DNA from: Patagioenas fasciata
Lineage: Eukaryota > Chordata > Aves > Columbiformes > Columbidae
Length of the DNA: 64,000 bases
Assembly (NCBI RefSeq): GCF_037038585.1
Contig: NC_092523.1
Coordinates: 4,531,001-4,595,000, forward strand
Reading direction: 5' to 3'
Shown: positions 21,033 to 31,270 of the stretch, one piece after another
How positions within the stretch are numbered: the stretch's first letter is position 1
How the letters are laid out: each line of letters starts with the position of its first letter
Position numbers and translations under genes: made by a program
Notes under the pieces: model-generated
The model's database searches: none
What the model saw: the letters and a program-made list of their open reading frames with translations, nothing else
Told to the model about the DNA's origin: nothing

Positions 21033-23722
21033 TGGTCACTGGAAAGCAGTTGCCCAACCCTCCATTGACCTGGTTAACAGATAGCCCAGTTTGGGTTGAC
21101 CAGTGGCCATTAACAGAAGAGCGACTGCAAAAGGCACGTGAATTAGTAGAAGAGCAATTAGTTGCAGGCCATATCAAGCCTTCTACTAGTCCATGGAATA
21201 CCCCAATTTTTGTAATACCAAAAAAGAGTGGAAAGTGGCGATTATTACATGACTTGCGAAAGGTAAATGATCAAATGCAAGCCATGGGTGCTTTACAACC
21301 TGGATTACCATCACCTGTAATGTTACCAGAAAATTGGCATATTCTAATTATAGATTTAAAGGATTGTTTCTTTACCATTCCTTTACATGAGCAAGATACA
21401 CAGCGTTTTGCATTTACACTGCCTTCAGTAAACAAAGCGGAACCAGCTAAAAGGTATGAGTGGGTAGTGCTACCGCAAGGTATGAAAAATTCTCCTACAC
21501 TGTGCCAAATGTATGTTGCATGGGCACTTCAACCTATTCGTGCATCATGGAAACAAACAATTATTTATCATTATATGGATGATATTCTGTTCTGTCAACA
21601 AGCTGAGTTCACAGAAAGTTCCATAGTCCAAATTACAATCAAACTCAAAGAAAAGGGGTTGGTCATAGCTCCAGAGAAAGTTCAAAAGTCTGCACCTTGG
21701 AAATACCTTGGTTGGTCCATTTGTGATGCACAGATTCGTCCACAAAAAATTGAATTACATACTGATTTACAAACATTAAATGATGTCCAAAAATTGTTAG
21801 GGGACATACAATGGATTAGAAATTGCGTAGGCATTACTAACAATGATATAGCACCTCTTACTTCACTTCTAAAAGGAGGTGATCCAGCTAAGAAAATAAG
21901 CTTAGAGTCCGTGCATCTCAAATGTCTTTCTGATATTACACAAAAAGTACAGACAAATTGGTCTAGCCGAAGACTTTCTGATCGACCAATTTCCCTCCTT
22001 ATTAGCAATCTAGAACATCCGTGTGCAATCATCTGCCAGTGGCAAAACAAAAACGGGGAATTCCCCATAGATCTTGCTACAGATTCTTCCTTTTGTGCCA
22101 CTGTCAGATCAAAACCAGAAAATGATTTACGATTATTAGAGTGGATTTTTCTCAGTGTCCAACCAAAATTCAGTATTCAAACGAGACCAGAAGCAATTGG
22201 AGAATTGATTCGAAAAGGAAGATCTCGAATATTAGAAATTAGCGGTCAGGAACCAGATGACATCAGTATTCCGATAAATGGAGCCGATTTAGAATGGTGG
22301 CTGAGACATTCGATGCCTATACAGAATGCATTATTAGGATTTATAGGCAAGGTACATTCACGACAACCAAAAGGTAAACTATGGCAATTCCTTAGAACAA
22401 ATCAGTGGTTAGAGAGAAGCAAAGTAAAAGCAAAACCTGTTGAAGGCCTTACAGTATATACAGATGCAGGAAAACGAAGACACCAGGCAGCATGTGTCTG
22501 GCAAGAGAATAGTCAATGGAAACAGCATTTAATTGAAGGTTCAAAAGAGGATTCATTGCAGACTTTAGAGCTCACGGCAGTAATATGGGCCTTAAATAAT
22601 TGGCTGAAATCTGCTTTAAATGTTGTCACAGATTCTTTGTATGTAGCAGGTGTAATACCCAGAATGGAAAATGCCCTGTTAAGACAATCGAATAATCCTC
22701 GATTAGGAAAATTGTTTGTACAATTGAGAGCTATTTTAAATCAAAGAAAAGAACCCTGTTGTGTGATTCACATCCGCAGTCATCAATGGAATCTTGGTCT
22801 AGGTGAAGGAAATCAAATTGCAGATAGTTTAGTAAGTTCAGTACAGCACATGCCTCCAACAGATAAATTCCAACAAGCGAGACAAAGTCATGAGAGCTTT
22901 CATCAGAATGCCAGAGGTCTCCAAAGACAATTCGATTTAACTTTAAATGAAGCAAGAAGTATTGTACAGGCATGTCCTCAGTGTGGAAGCCAGATGTTAG
23001 GTATAGGAATCGGTGTCAATCCTCGAGGTTTAAAAGCCTTAGAAGTATGGCAAATGGATGTGACACATGTGCCAGAATTCGGAAGACTTAAATATGTGCA
23101 TGTCACAATTGATACTTTTTCAAAAATGATATGGGCTACTGCTTTACCAGGGGAAAAAGCACTACATGTATGTAAACATCTTACAGCTTGTTTTGCTGTA
23201 ATGGGTGTCCCAGAAAAGATTAAGACAGACAATGGCCCTGCCTATGTTAGCCAGAAAGTTAGAACTTTTCTAATGAAATGGGGAGTGAAACACGTTACAG
23301 GTATACCTCATTCCCCAACAGGTCAAGGAATCATCGAGAGAGCACATCAAATGATTAAAGGGTATTTGAGCAAACAGAAGCAGGAAGAGTCAGATTGTCA
23401 ACAGCGTTTAGCAAAGGTGTTGTTTACCTTGAATTATTTATGTCTAACTGGAGATCATGAGGAGCCTCCTGTGATCATTCATCATTATCAGATCAGACTA
23501 GGAAGGAAAAACACTTTACCGGAATTCATGGTGAGATATCGTGATCCCACCACTGGACTGTGGAAGGGACCAGTACCTGTTATTTTTAATGGTAGAGGGT
23601 ATATGTGTCTCTCCACAGATCAAGGTCCATTGTGGGTTCCAAGCCGAGCAGTAAAGCCGGAGTTGAAACAAACTCAACCAAGTCAACTCCCTGCAGCAGA
23701 ACCTTCGGAGGTCACAGAGTGA
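21032..23722 (+). CDS. pol: Pol: reverse transcriptase, RNase H, integrase
   Basis: An 896-codon open frame, -1 relative to pro, as in betaretroviruses where Pol is made by a second frameshift. The GTG at 21032 is only where counting starts; the frame is open upstream into the end of pro. Reverse transcriptase: about residues 20-300, with D108 (LIIDLKD) and YMDD at 181-184 (nt 21572). RNase H: D478, E513, D534 and D598 in the expected spacing. Integrase: zinc-binding H620, H624, C648, C651; catalytic D676, D733, E769 (DD35E spacing); C-terminal SH3-like region about 830-875 with LWKGPVPVIFNG. No stop or frameshift is seen, so the enzyme part appears intact, fitting a recent insertion. Integrase uses the TG/CA LTR ends. 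Confidence 0.95.
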   Translation: MVTGKQLPNPPLTWLTDSPVWVDQWPLTEERLQKARELVEEQLVAGHIKPSTSPWNTPIFVIPKKSGKWRLLHDLRKVNDQMQAMGALQPGLPSPVMLPENWHILIIDLKDCFFTIPLHEQDTQRFAFTLPSVNKAEPAKRYEWVVLPQGMKNSPTLCQMYVAWALQPIRASWKQTIIYHYMDDILFCQQAEFTESSIVQITIKLKEKGLVIAPEKVQKSAPWKYLGWSICDAQIRPQKIELHTDLQTLNDVQKLLGDIQWIRNCVGITNNDIAPLTSLLKGGDPAKKISLESVHLKCLSDITQKVQTNWSSRRLSDRPISLLISNLEHPCAIICQWQNKNGEFPIDLATDSSFCATVRSKPENDLRLLEWIFLSVQPKFSIQTRPEAIGELIRKGRSRILEISGQEPDDISIPINGADLEWWLRHSMPIQNALLGFIGKVHSRQPKGKLWQFLRTNQWLERSKVKAKPVEGLTVYTDAGKRRHQAACVWQENSQWKQHLIEGSKEDSLQTLELTAVIWALNNWLKSALNVVTDSLYVAGVIPRMENALLRQSNNPRLGKLFVQLRAILNQRKEPCCVIHIRSHQWNLGLGEGNQIADSLVSSVQHMPPTDKFQQARQSHESFHQNARGLQRQFDLTLNEARSIVQACPQCGSQMLGIGIGVNPRGLKALEVWQMDVTHVPEFGRLKYVHVTIDTFSKMIWATALPGEKALHVCKHLTACFAVMGVPEKIKTDNGPAYVSQKVRTFLMKWGVKHVTGIPHSPTGQGIIERAHQMIKGYLSKQKQEESDCQQRLAKVLFTLNYLCLTGDHEEPPVIIHHYQIRLGRKNTLPEFMVRYRDPTTGLWKGPVPVIFNGRGYMCLSTDQGPLWVPSRAVKPELKQTQPSQLPAAEPSEVTE

Positions 23723-23849
23723 GGTGTAACCTTTGCATTGATTTAGCTGTGACATGTATGCGTACTATAGTTATATAAGTAGATCTTTAAACACCACTAC
23801 CTCTTGAGTAAGTTTATCAACACCCAGCACATCGTTTGTTATAAGTTGA
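23723..23849 (+). other. Junction region after pol, no open frame
   Basis: A short non-coding stretch between the pol stop and the env tail. It is presumably what is left around the env deletion; no surface-subunit sequence was recognised. Confidence 0.55.
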
Positions 23850-24073
23850 GTATCTTTAAACCAAAGTTCTTGGAATTTGTTTAATCAATCCATTGCGATA
23901 TTTAAATGGCAATGGAATACCTCAGGTTTATTGCAAAGTGCACTGTTTACGTTGATTGTTGTTGTTATTTATATGTTATGTATAAGTTGTTTTTTATCAC
24001 ATATCAAAAAAGGATTAGAACACACAGCTAATCAATCCTGGCTTGTCCAAAAAGAAAAAAAAAAAGGAGGAAT
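23850..24073 (+). pseudogene. env: Env remnant: transmembrane segment and tail
   Basis: From 23850 a frame without its own start reads a short tryptophan-containing juxtamembrane segment (WQWNTSG) and then a strongly hydrophobic run (ALFTLIVVVIYMLCISCFL) followed by a basic tail. It stays open into the polypurine tract and LTR. This order is typical for the C-terminus of a retroviral transmembrane subunit. The signal peptide, surface subunit, cleavage site and fusion peptide are all absent, so the copy cannot make an envelope. Assignment rests on topology and position, not on a recognised subfamily. Confidence 0.65.
24049..24072 (+). promoter_or_regulatory. Polypurine tract (plus-strand primer)
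   Basis: An unbroken run of A and G ending GGAGGAA, one base from the 3' LTR. It is the expected RNase H-resistant primer for plus-strand DNA synthesis. Confidence 0.9.
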
Positions 24074-24523
24074 TGTGGAGAGTCTCTGGCTGTGTGCTGT
24101 GAACAAGCCAGGGCTTGATCCAGCTGTGCTACACGGAAGGATTTCCCTGAGACACCAGAGACAAAAGGAATGTAAACAGAAGCCGCTCTGCTCTCGACCC
24201 AGGCTGCAGGAGGGGCGTTGCCGCTGCGCATGAACAGTCTGTGAACAGTGCCCTGCAGCCAATCACCATAGTGGGGGGGATGAGTGACTGTGAGTGTAAC
24301 CAATTGTAGCCTGCACTTGCCGCATGGCCTTTTGGTATAGAGTATATAAGGCTTGGAAAAACGTGGTCTCGGGGACATTGATATTCAGTGTTGTTTAAGA
24401 GTTCATTAAAGAGTACGGATGGTAAATTCACATTGAATTAGACTCCTTACTCTCGCCCGGCCCGCCCGTTCGATCAAAGAGCTTATGCCGGCGTCTGGAT
24501 TCGTCGAATTTGCTACCGCCACA
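24074..24523 (+). repeat. 3' LTR of the provirus, 450 bp
   Basis: Starts TGTGGAGAG and ends ACCGCCACA, with no difference from the 5' LTR found by eye. The TATA box is at 24343-24350 and ATTAAA at 24405-24410. It could drive transcription rightward into the CR1 and flanking DNA. Confidence 0.97.
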
Positions 24524-24529
24524 GGCCAC
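24524..24529 (+). repeat. Target-site duplication GGCCAC, right copy
   Basis: An exact copy of 18376-18381, directly after the 3' LTR; it continues into the interrupted CR1. Confidence 0.95.
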
Positions 24530-24908
24530 AACTGGACACAATATTCCAGGTGTGGTCTCCCCAGGGCAGAGTAGAGGGGCAGGAGAACCTCTCTGACCTA
24601 CTGACCACCCCCTTCTAACCCACCCCAGGTACCATTGGCCTTCCTGGCCACAAGGGCCCAGTCCTGGCTCATGGTCACCCTGCTGTCCCCAGGACCCCCA
24701 GGTCCTTTTCCCCTACACTGCTCTCTAATAGGTCATTCCCCAACTTACACTGGAATCTGGGGTTGTTCCTACCCAGATTCAAGACTCTACCCTTGCTCTT
24801 GTTATATTTCATTAAATTTTTCCCTGCCCAATTCTCCAGCCTGTCCAAGTCTCTGGATGGCAGCACAGCTTCCAGAGTCACCACTCCTCCCAGCTTGGTG
24901 TCAATAAC
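24524..24908 (-). mobile_element. CR1 LINE, 5' part, split by the provirus
   Basis: A continuation of the CR1 that begins at 17893. The plus strand reads 'ggccacaactggacacaatattccagg', 'attggccttcctggccacaagggccca', 'acccccaggtcc', and ends near 'cctcccagcttggtgtcaat', the reverse complement of the coding 3' part of CR1. The element is 5'-truncated, as is usual for LINEs. Confidence 0.94.
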
Positions 24909-26079
24909 ATTCAAACTTAGAAGTGAGTATGACTAAGAAGGGACATAACCAACCAAAAGGATCCCAGCCAAATGGCAAATAAGGACATTTGGGGGAAGCA
25001 TCACCTCTGGCCAGGTTATTGAATATATTTCATATTCATTTAAGACATTTCTGGTTTTTGCATTGCAGGTTCTCCAATCTGCCTGGTATATCCTAGAGAA
25101 TTTGATGCCATTTGCAGTGGATGCGTCACATGTGCAGAGTGATCATAGCCAGCACATGTAGAGGTACATTACTGGCAGAACATGCTAAAATTTTTTTGCA
25201 TTATTAGATATTATACCCTAATACTATATTCCAGTGTTTTTTTCCTATTGCGAGATTGCTTCATTGTGCTATATTTTTTTGTGCTGCATTGCTTTAGAAT
25301 AACCCACCGGAAGCAATGACTGGTGAATTAGCATTGCTCCACACCAATTTCTTGCAAGAGAATGCATCACGCCAAAATGTTAAAACAAAGATGTCAAAAT
25401 AAGTGTTAAAATGCAACAAACTCCAAAAATAGAAGGAAAGGTAAAATGTAGAACAAAAGACTTGACATATGAGACTGAAGTTCATATCCTTCAGCAATCA
25501 AAAAGTATAAGAAAAAGGTTCAGTGAAGGAAAAGACGTATTAGCCAAATACAGCTTTGGGAATCATTTCCCTACCAAAAAAAACATTTTTAGGATCTGAA
25601 GCACAAAAATCTATTTTATGCTTCTCTGTGCAGTTGATCATGCATTCCTCCAGGCAGGCAAATCCTATTGACTAAACAAGATTTATGTGCAGAGAGCAAT
25701 AATGGGATCAAAACTGAGGTAGCAGCCAGTTAATATCAGAGCAGGGCAAGAAACAGTTTTTTCCGCCTTTGCAAAAATGTGTACGATTTGAAGAATGGTA
25801 CCTGTGTGTATAGAGACAAACTTCAAAACAACATTAAACATGAAAAATTCGAGAGGGAGAAAGAAATAAAGCTTTATCTCTGGCTAAGTCTGCTGGTTAG
25901 AAGACTGGAAAGGAACAGACTGAAAGATAAGTCCTAATAGGTTCTAACAAATATTCGCTCAGTTTTATGTAAAGTAAAATGCAAAATATTTCCATAAGAA
26001 CTTATGATATCAACCCCTGAGCAGCCTCAAGGGGAGGTGGCTGGAGCTCAGGTTCCTCTTCAACTTGTAGCATGAAGGG
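24909..26079. other. Unique AT-rich DNA, nothing recognised
   Basis: No gene or repeat family was seen. Confidence 0.5.
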
Positions 26080-26362
26080 CCTTAGCCTATTGTCTCAAGT
26101 AGCAAGTGATAGGACAAGAAGAAATGGCCTCATATTGCACCAGGGGAGGTTTAGCTTGGAGATTAGGAAAAACTTCCTTCCCCAAAGGGCTGTCAGGCAC
26201 TGGAACAGGCTGCCCAGAGCAGTGGTGGAGTCACCATCCCTGGACGGGTTTAAAAGGCGTTTAGATGAGGTTCTTAGGGACATGGGTTAGTGCTGGAGTT
26301 GGGTTATGGTTGGACTCAATGATCCTCAGGGTCTCTTCCAACCAAAATGATTCTGTGATTCT
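26080..26362 (+). mobile_element. CR1 LINE 3' fragment, different subfamily
   Basis: Contains 'gcaccaggggaggttta', 'ttccttccccaaagggctgtc', 'ctggaacaggctgcccagagcagtggtgga' and 'tggactcaatgatcctcaggg', and ends in ATTCTGTG/ATTCTCTG octamers. It differs from the 9.6-kb group and is related to the fragments at 53.0 and 57.4 kb. A 72-codon open frame inside it is a remnant, not a gene. Confidence 0.92.
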
Positions 26363-27427
26363 CTGAACTCCCTTTCCAAACTGGTACAAACAAAAAATGT
26401 AGACAGAGGAAAGCAAGTGATGTTGTATGCTACTACTTTATACCACCCAGACAACCTACTTGTCTTATAAATACCAAATGGAGCACATGGTATCTTTTTA
26501 TCACCAAACTAATGGCTCTTTGGAATAGCTGACAGTCTCTTTGTGCCTCTTCTCCCCATTCTTCTTCAGTTTGGCAAGAAATTCTGTCTGCACCCCAACG
26601 TCTTTTCTGAGAAAACTGATGTGTAGTTTGCTTCAGGGAAAAGGAAAAAAAAAAAAAAAAGTAAAGGTTTTGATGAAACTGCACTTTATCAAAGAAAAGG
26701 CAATTTCTTATAAATGTCCCAAACAGCCCTGGGTAATACTTTGTTTTCTTTCTTTAGAGAGACCTACCTTGCCTTAAAAATGTACACACCATAGAAATAC
26801 ACTGCTAGCCAGCTCTTCTTTCAGACACATAATCTCTCCATGTCCACATGGTAGATACTCTCGTAAATATAGCTAAGCAATAAAGCTATATTTTGGTGCA
26901 TTCAGCAGTTATGAGACCATGTCCCTGCAAAAGGTACTGCCATGACCAACATAATCTATTTGGTACTATATACGTAGTGTTAAATATTAAAGCTACTCTG
27001 CAACTGTACTTAAATTAAGACTGAACTAAATTTATGAATGCTACTGTATAAAAACCTGATGCTAGTCCATTGGATGCTTGATTATTTACTGCAATTATTG
27101 TAGTGTTCATTTCCTGTTTTTCCAGTAGTATCTAGAAGCTCCAAGCTGGGTCAACAGTCTCTTCAGTTAAATATTGTTCGTATAGGTCGGTCCCTCAGAA
27201 ATATTGCAAGTATTTAGGTTACTGTGGTTAACACAGTGCCATTCATCAGCTAAACTACACTCACTGGTCTTTCACGTGCTCTTATCCCATTGCAAATACA
27301 AAGTAAAATAAGTTAACTTAGAACACCTTGATTTAAATGAACACATTTTATTTCATACATGCAACAGATAAGAGCCTGAATATGGGAACACAGTGTGCTT
27401 GAAGGTCTTTTAAGAACTGAACAGACA
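26363..27427. other. Unique AT-rich DNA with a short poly-A run
   Basis: Poly-A at about 26646-26661; nothing else was recognised. Confidence 0.5.
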
Positions 27428-27523
27428 AAGCATTGAGCAACCTGGTCTGATCTCTCAGTTGACCTTGCTCTGAGCAGGAGGATGGACTAGAGGTCTCCTG
27501 AGGTCTCCTCCAACCAGGGTAAT
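27428..27523 (+). mobile_element. Short CR1 3' fragment
   Basis: 'caacctggtctgatc...gttgaccttgctctgagcaggaggatggactagaggtctcctgaggtctcctccaacc' matches the last part of a CR1 3' UTR, without the terminal octamers. Confidence 0.7.
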
Positions 27524-29215
27524 TTTACTGGCAGTGATTGTGGTTGAGAGAATGGTCTGTAACTCATGGTAAAACACCTACAGGTGCTTTTTTACCAATA
27601 CCTTGAGTTTGATTTTTTGGGGATGATTTTATTATGCATCAAGGAAAACTGATACAAATTGATGATCTCAAGAGCGAACCCAGACACATCAAGAAGTTGA
27701 CTAGTTCAAATAAACTTAGTAGCATCACAGTCAAAGTACTACTTTCTGAGAAGCTTATTCAGACACAGCTTTGTGGCATTGAGTTTGGTGCTCACCTCTC
27801 AGAACACAGTGTAAAGAACACAGCACTTTCTGGTTGGTGGTATCTAAAAATGGGGGAGGGGGGGGGGGAGAAATATGAGGTTTTCTGATGTTTTCTTGTC
27901 CAACATCCATCTATCTTTCATGCTGTCTTTCAGCTCAAGATCAATGTGAGAGTGAAGTGGACACCACGATGTCATCCTGCACCCCAAAGCAGAAGCAGCT
28001 ATTGACAGTGGGGGTTACCTCATCACTACATACAATGAGTCCTTAAAAGAGAACATAAATAACACATGGGACAACACCATTAAACAAGAAGTAAAGGTTT
28101 TATTCTGTAAGGATAGCTTCAAAGTTAGATGACTGGAAAACTAACCTTATACTATTTTGACAATATATGAGCCAAATAACATATGGACTATACTTTATTA
28201 ACCTCTGCACCCTGTCTTTTCCCTCCTGTTCCGGAGATGTTTCTCTGCCCTCTGGTTTATTAGCGTGACAAAACAGACAATTGCCCTTAATTACACAGTT
28301 ATCATCTCTTAATGCTGGTTTAGTGGGATTTGTTTTCTGTTACCTCTTGCCATATAAAAGGGAGAGGGTGGAAAGAATTAAGGCAATAAAGGAGGGTGTT
28401 AATCTGTTTATAGCTTGCATTTTCCTGATTGCAATTACTTTTTTTTTTTTTTTAAATCATTATGAATCATGAATATTGCTGTAAGTACTTAGATAAATGG
28501 AAAGATGAGTTTAAATTCTATCCACATGTATTATCCTATCTGGGTGGTGATAACTATTCACTTTTATTCACTAGTCACTGCACAGTAGTCCTGCTAGCTT
28601 AGAGAATAACCAACAAATTCATTATAGCAAGAGTAAGCAAGTTCCTTAAATTCTTAAACATATCCCTTTTTAACAGCAGGCATATCTTCCTGATCGAGTG
28701 ATCAAGATAAATCACATTGTTTTTGAAAACAGCACTCACATCTTTGGCTTTAATTTCAAATTGACAAACTTACGCTAGCAGTCATCCATTTGTGAATGTC
28801 TCAGTACTTGCGCTTCAGATGTGATATGCACCAAGCTGCCACACAGCTATAATAACCTGGATGAGATGTATATCTGCTCCGTGAGGTGCTCAGAGTTGGC
28901 ACAAGCACTGCATAATCAAAAGGGAATTATGTTACACTGTCTGTCTTGATTCAGCTGGAAAGCCACGCTCCCGTTCCCTTCTGAATCCACTTGCATCCTC
29001 TATATATTGAAATCCTATTTGGGCAACGCTATATGGATCTCTCTATAGAACTCAGTCACAGAGGTAAGACCACTGTTTTGAGGACAAATTAAATGTGTTT
29101 TAACTGCCTCTGACAAAGACTGGTTTAATTGTTTCTTTAAAGTATATAGTCATGAACAACCCATCTTCTACTTCTAGACCAATTTTTATCGGATATGTCA
29201 TCATGCTCACATGGT
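27524..29215. other. Unique DNA with a G-run
   Basis: A G-rich run lies at about 27850-27870 and a poly-T run at about 28439-28453. No gene was recognised. Confidence 0.5.
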
Positions 29216-29425
29216 TTCCTTCCTTCCTTCCTTCCTTCCTTCCTTCCTTCCTTCCTTCCTTCCTTCCTTCCTTCCCTCCTTCCTTCCCTCCTTCCCTCCT
29301 TCCCTCCTTCCTTCCCTCCTTCCTTCCCTCCTTCCTTCCCTCCTTCCTTCCCTCCTTCCTTCCCTCCTTCCTTCCCTCCTTCCTTCCCTCCTTCCCTCCT
29401 TCCTCCCTTCCTTCCCCACTACCTC
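29216..29425 (+). repeat. CCTT-type polypyrimidine microsatellite, about 210 bp
   Basis: Starts as perfect TTCC repeats and becomes a higher-order pattern of CCCTCCTTCCTT. Long open frames reading FLPS or EGRK repeats in all frames are artefacts of the 4-bp unit. Confidence 0.96.
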
Positions 29426-30723
29426 CCCCCACCCCAGATTTTCTCATCAATTATGAATCAACCATCGTTTTGCAAACCGAATCAAGCCTCCAGGTTTTGG
29501 AGTTTTCCAGCCTCCAGTATTAGGAGTATAAATGCCATTACATTCCCCTCTGTTCTCTTTTTGACCATCCATCATGATGCAGACAGTGCACAATTTCAGT
29601 GTGTCCCCAAATCATTTTCACTGACTCGCTAAATCTCATCACATGCAAGGATGAGGCATGGCCAAAACACGACATAATCCACTTGCAAAGTGATTTTTTT
29701 GAAAAGAGAGCTTTCCCAAATGTTTGTGAGAGCAATCCCATTGAGACTGTTCTGGCACGCTCACAGTATCGGGGAAGCTTTTGTTTTCTGCCCACATTGT
29801 GATAAATATCAGTGCATTCACCTGAATGTTCTTGAACAAAACTGAGTTACAGATACCTCAGCAACCAACTGGTCAGCCTTTTATTCGCATAAATGTTCAA
29901 AATACTATTTTGCTATTTGTCCCGCTCTGTTGCACAGTGCTACAATTCATTATGCTTGCGTCAAAGTGCTCTAATGAAACTGTTCTAGAAATTAATGCAT
30001 ACAGTCATTGGCTTCATTTATTCTGTGTATTTCTCATGGCCATTTTTGTGTGGCAAAAATCTGATTTATTTCTTTGTAATTCTGAAGTGGGACATTACGT
30101 TTATATGTTTTTTTTCAGAACAGTAGAAAGCTGATATTTTTTGAGCTTGTTGGAAAAAAAAAAATGGAGAAAATGGGAGCATTTGCCCCTTGGAAGATAA
30201 AGCACGACTAAGCAAAAGCAATTCAGTATTACATTGCAATTTGATATAATAATGTTCCAGCACTGACCTGGTGAGCTGCCATAGAACTGTGTCTAGTACA
30301 ATATCAGTTTCTTTCAGCATAAGAAATGTTAAGCAAATGGACACACTGAGAGCCAGCAAAATTTTACCAGCCACTTAAGCATGGTAAATGGGCAAAGTAA
30401 TTATGCTACATGCACTGTATGGAAGAAGACAGATAACACAAAATAAAAAATAAACATGTCCATTGAAAACCATTTGGGAGTTATTCTGCAGGCATCAAAA
30501 TTAAATTAAACTCACTGAGATTAAATCTGAGTACCCTTAAATACAGAGCACCTTTGACAAAAATGAGCAAGTGAACCATGAAACTCTTTCTTAGGGACAG
30601 GATATTCAACAGAAGTCTCCTATAGTCCTGAAAATTACAAAAATCTCTGGTTCCCATGTGTGAGTGTGCATCAGAGCTAAAGCATGAGGACATTAGAGGT
30701 GTTGCATGCACGGCTGAGGGTAG
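29426..30723. other. Unique AT-rich DNA, nothing recognised
   Basis: Short open frames overlap on both strands with no conserved domain. Confidence 0.5.
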
Positions 30724-31270
30724 AGGAATCCCAGAATGTCAGGGATTGGAAGGGACCTGGAAAGCTCATCCAGTGCAATCCCCCCATGGAGCAGGAACAC
30801 CCAGCTGAGGTTCCACAGGAAGGTGTCCAGGCGGGTTTGAATGTCTGCAGAGAAGGAGACTCCACAACCTCCCTGGGCAGCCTGGGCCAGGCTCTGACAC
30901 CCTCACCATCAAGAAGTTTCTTCTCAAATTTGAGTGGAACCTCTTGTGTTCCAGTTTGAACCCATTGCCCCTTGTCCCATCATTGGTTGTCACTGAGAAG
31001 AGCCTGGCTCCATCCTCATGATACTCGCCCTATATACATTTGTAAGCCTTGAGGTCCCCCCTCAGTCTCCTCTTCTCCAAACTAAAGAGACCCAGCTCCC
31101 TCAGCCTTTCCTCACACGGGAGATGCTCCACTCCCTTCATCATCTTTGTTGCCCTGCACTGGACTCTCTCCAGCAGTTCCCTGTCCTTCTGGAACTGAGG
31201 GGCCCAGAACTGGACACAATATTCCAGGTGTGGTCTCCCCAGGGCAGAGTAGGGGGGCAGGAGAACCTCC
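30724..31270 (-). mobile_element. CR1 LINE 3' fragment
   Basis: The plus strand begins 'ggaatcccagaatgtcagggattggaaggg' and runs to 'gggcaggagaacctcc'. It is closely similar to the 17.9-kb and 36.4-kb copies and has the uninterrupted sequence 'ggggcccagaactggacac' at the position where the provirus inserted in its sister copy. Confidence 0.93.

Larger units (their letters stand above)
18382..24523 (+). mobile_element. Young betaretrovirus-like (ERVK type) provirus, internally deleted
   Basis: A 6142-bp provirus: LTR, PBS, leader, truncated gag, dUTPase-protease, pol, env remnant, polypurine tract, LTR. Class II/betaretroviral affinity is inferred from the dUTPase fused ahead of the protease, the separate pro frame with pol at -1, a YMDD reverse transcriptase and a 6-bp target-site duplication. 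The LTRs show no difference by eye over 450 bp, and CpG-rich stretches are still intact, so the insertion is recent. Most of capsid, all of nucleocapsid and most of env are absent. It inserted into a CR1 copy in the opposite orientation. Because gag and env are broken, this copy should not be autonomous; pol could still supply enzymes if it were expressed. Confidence 0.96.

Noticed and set aside
27795..27846. 48-nt minus-strand exon-like segment with a pyrimidine-rich acceptor
   Set aside because: The pyrimidine run is just the complement of a G-run, and the phase does not fit neighbouring candidates.
28750..28845. Strong minus-strand donor (GTAAGTTT) with upstream sequence
   Set aside because: All three frames hit a stop before or at the donor for the available acceptors.
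29100..29632. Several 70-145-codon frames reading LPSF or EGRK repeats
   Set aside because: Artefacts of the CCTT repeat; all frames of one unit are open.
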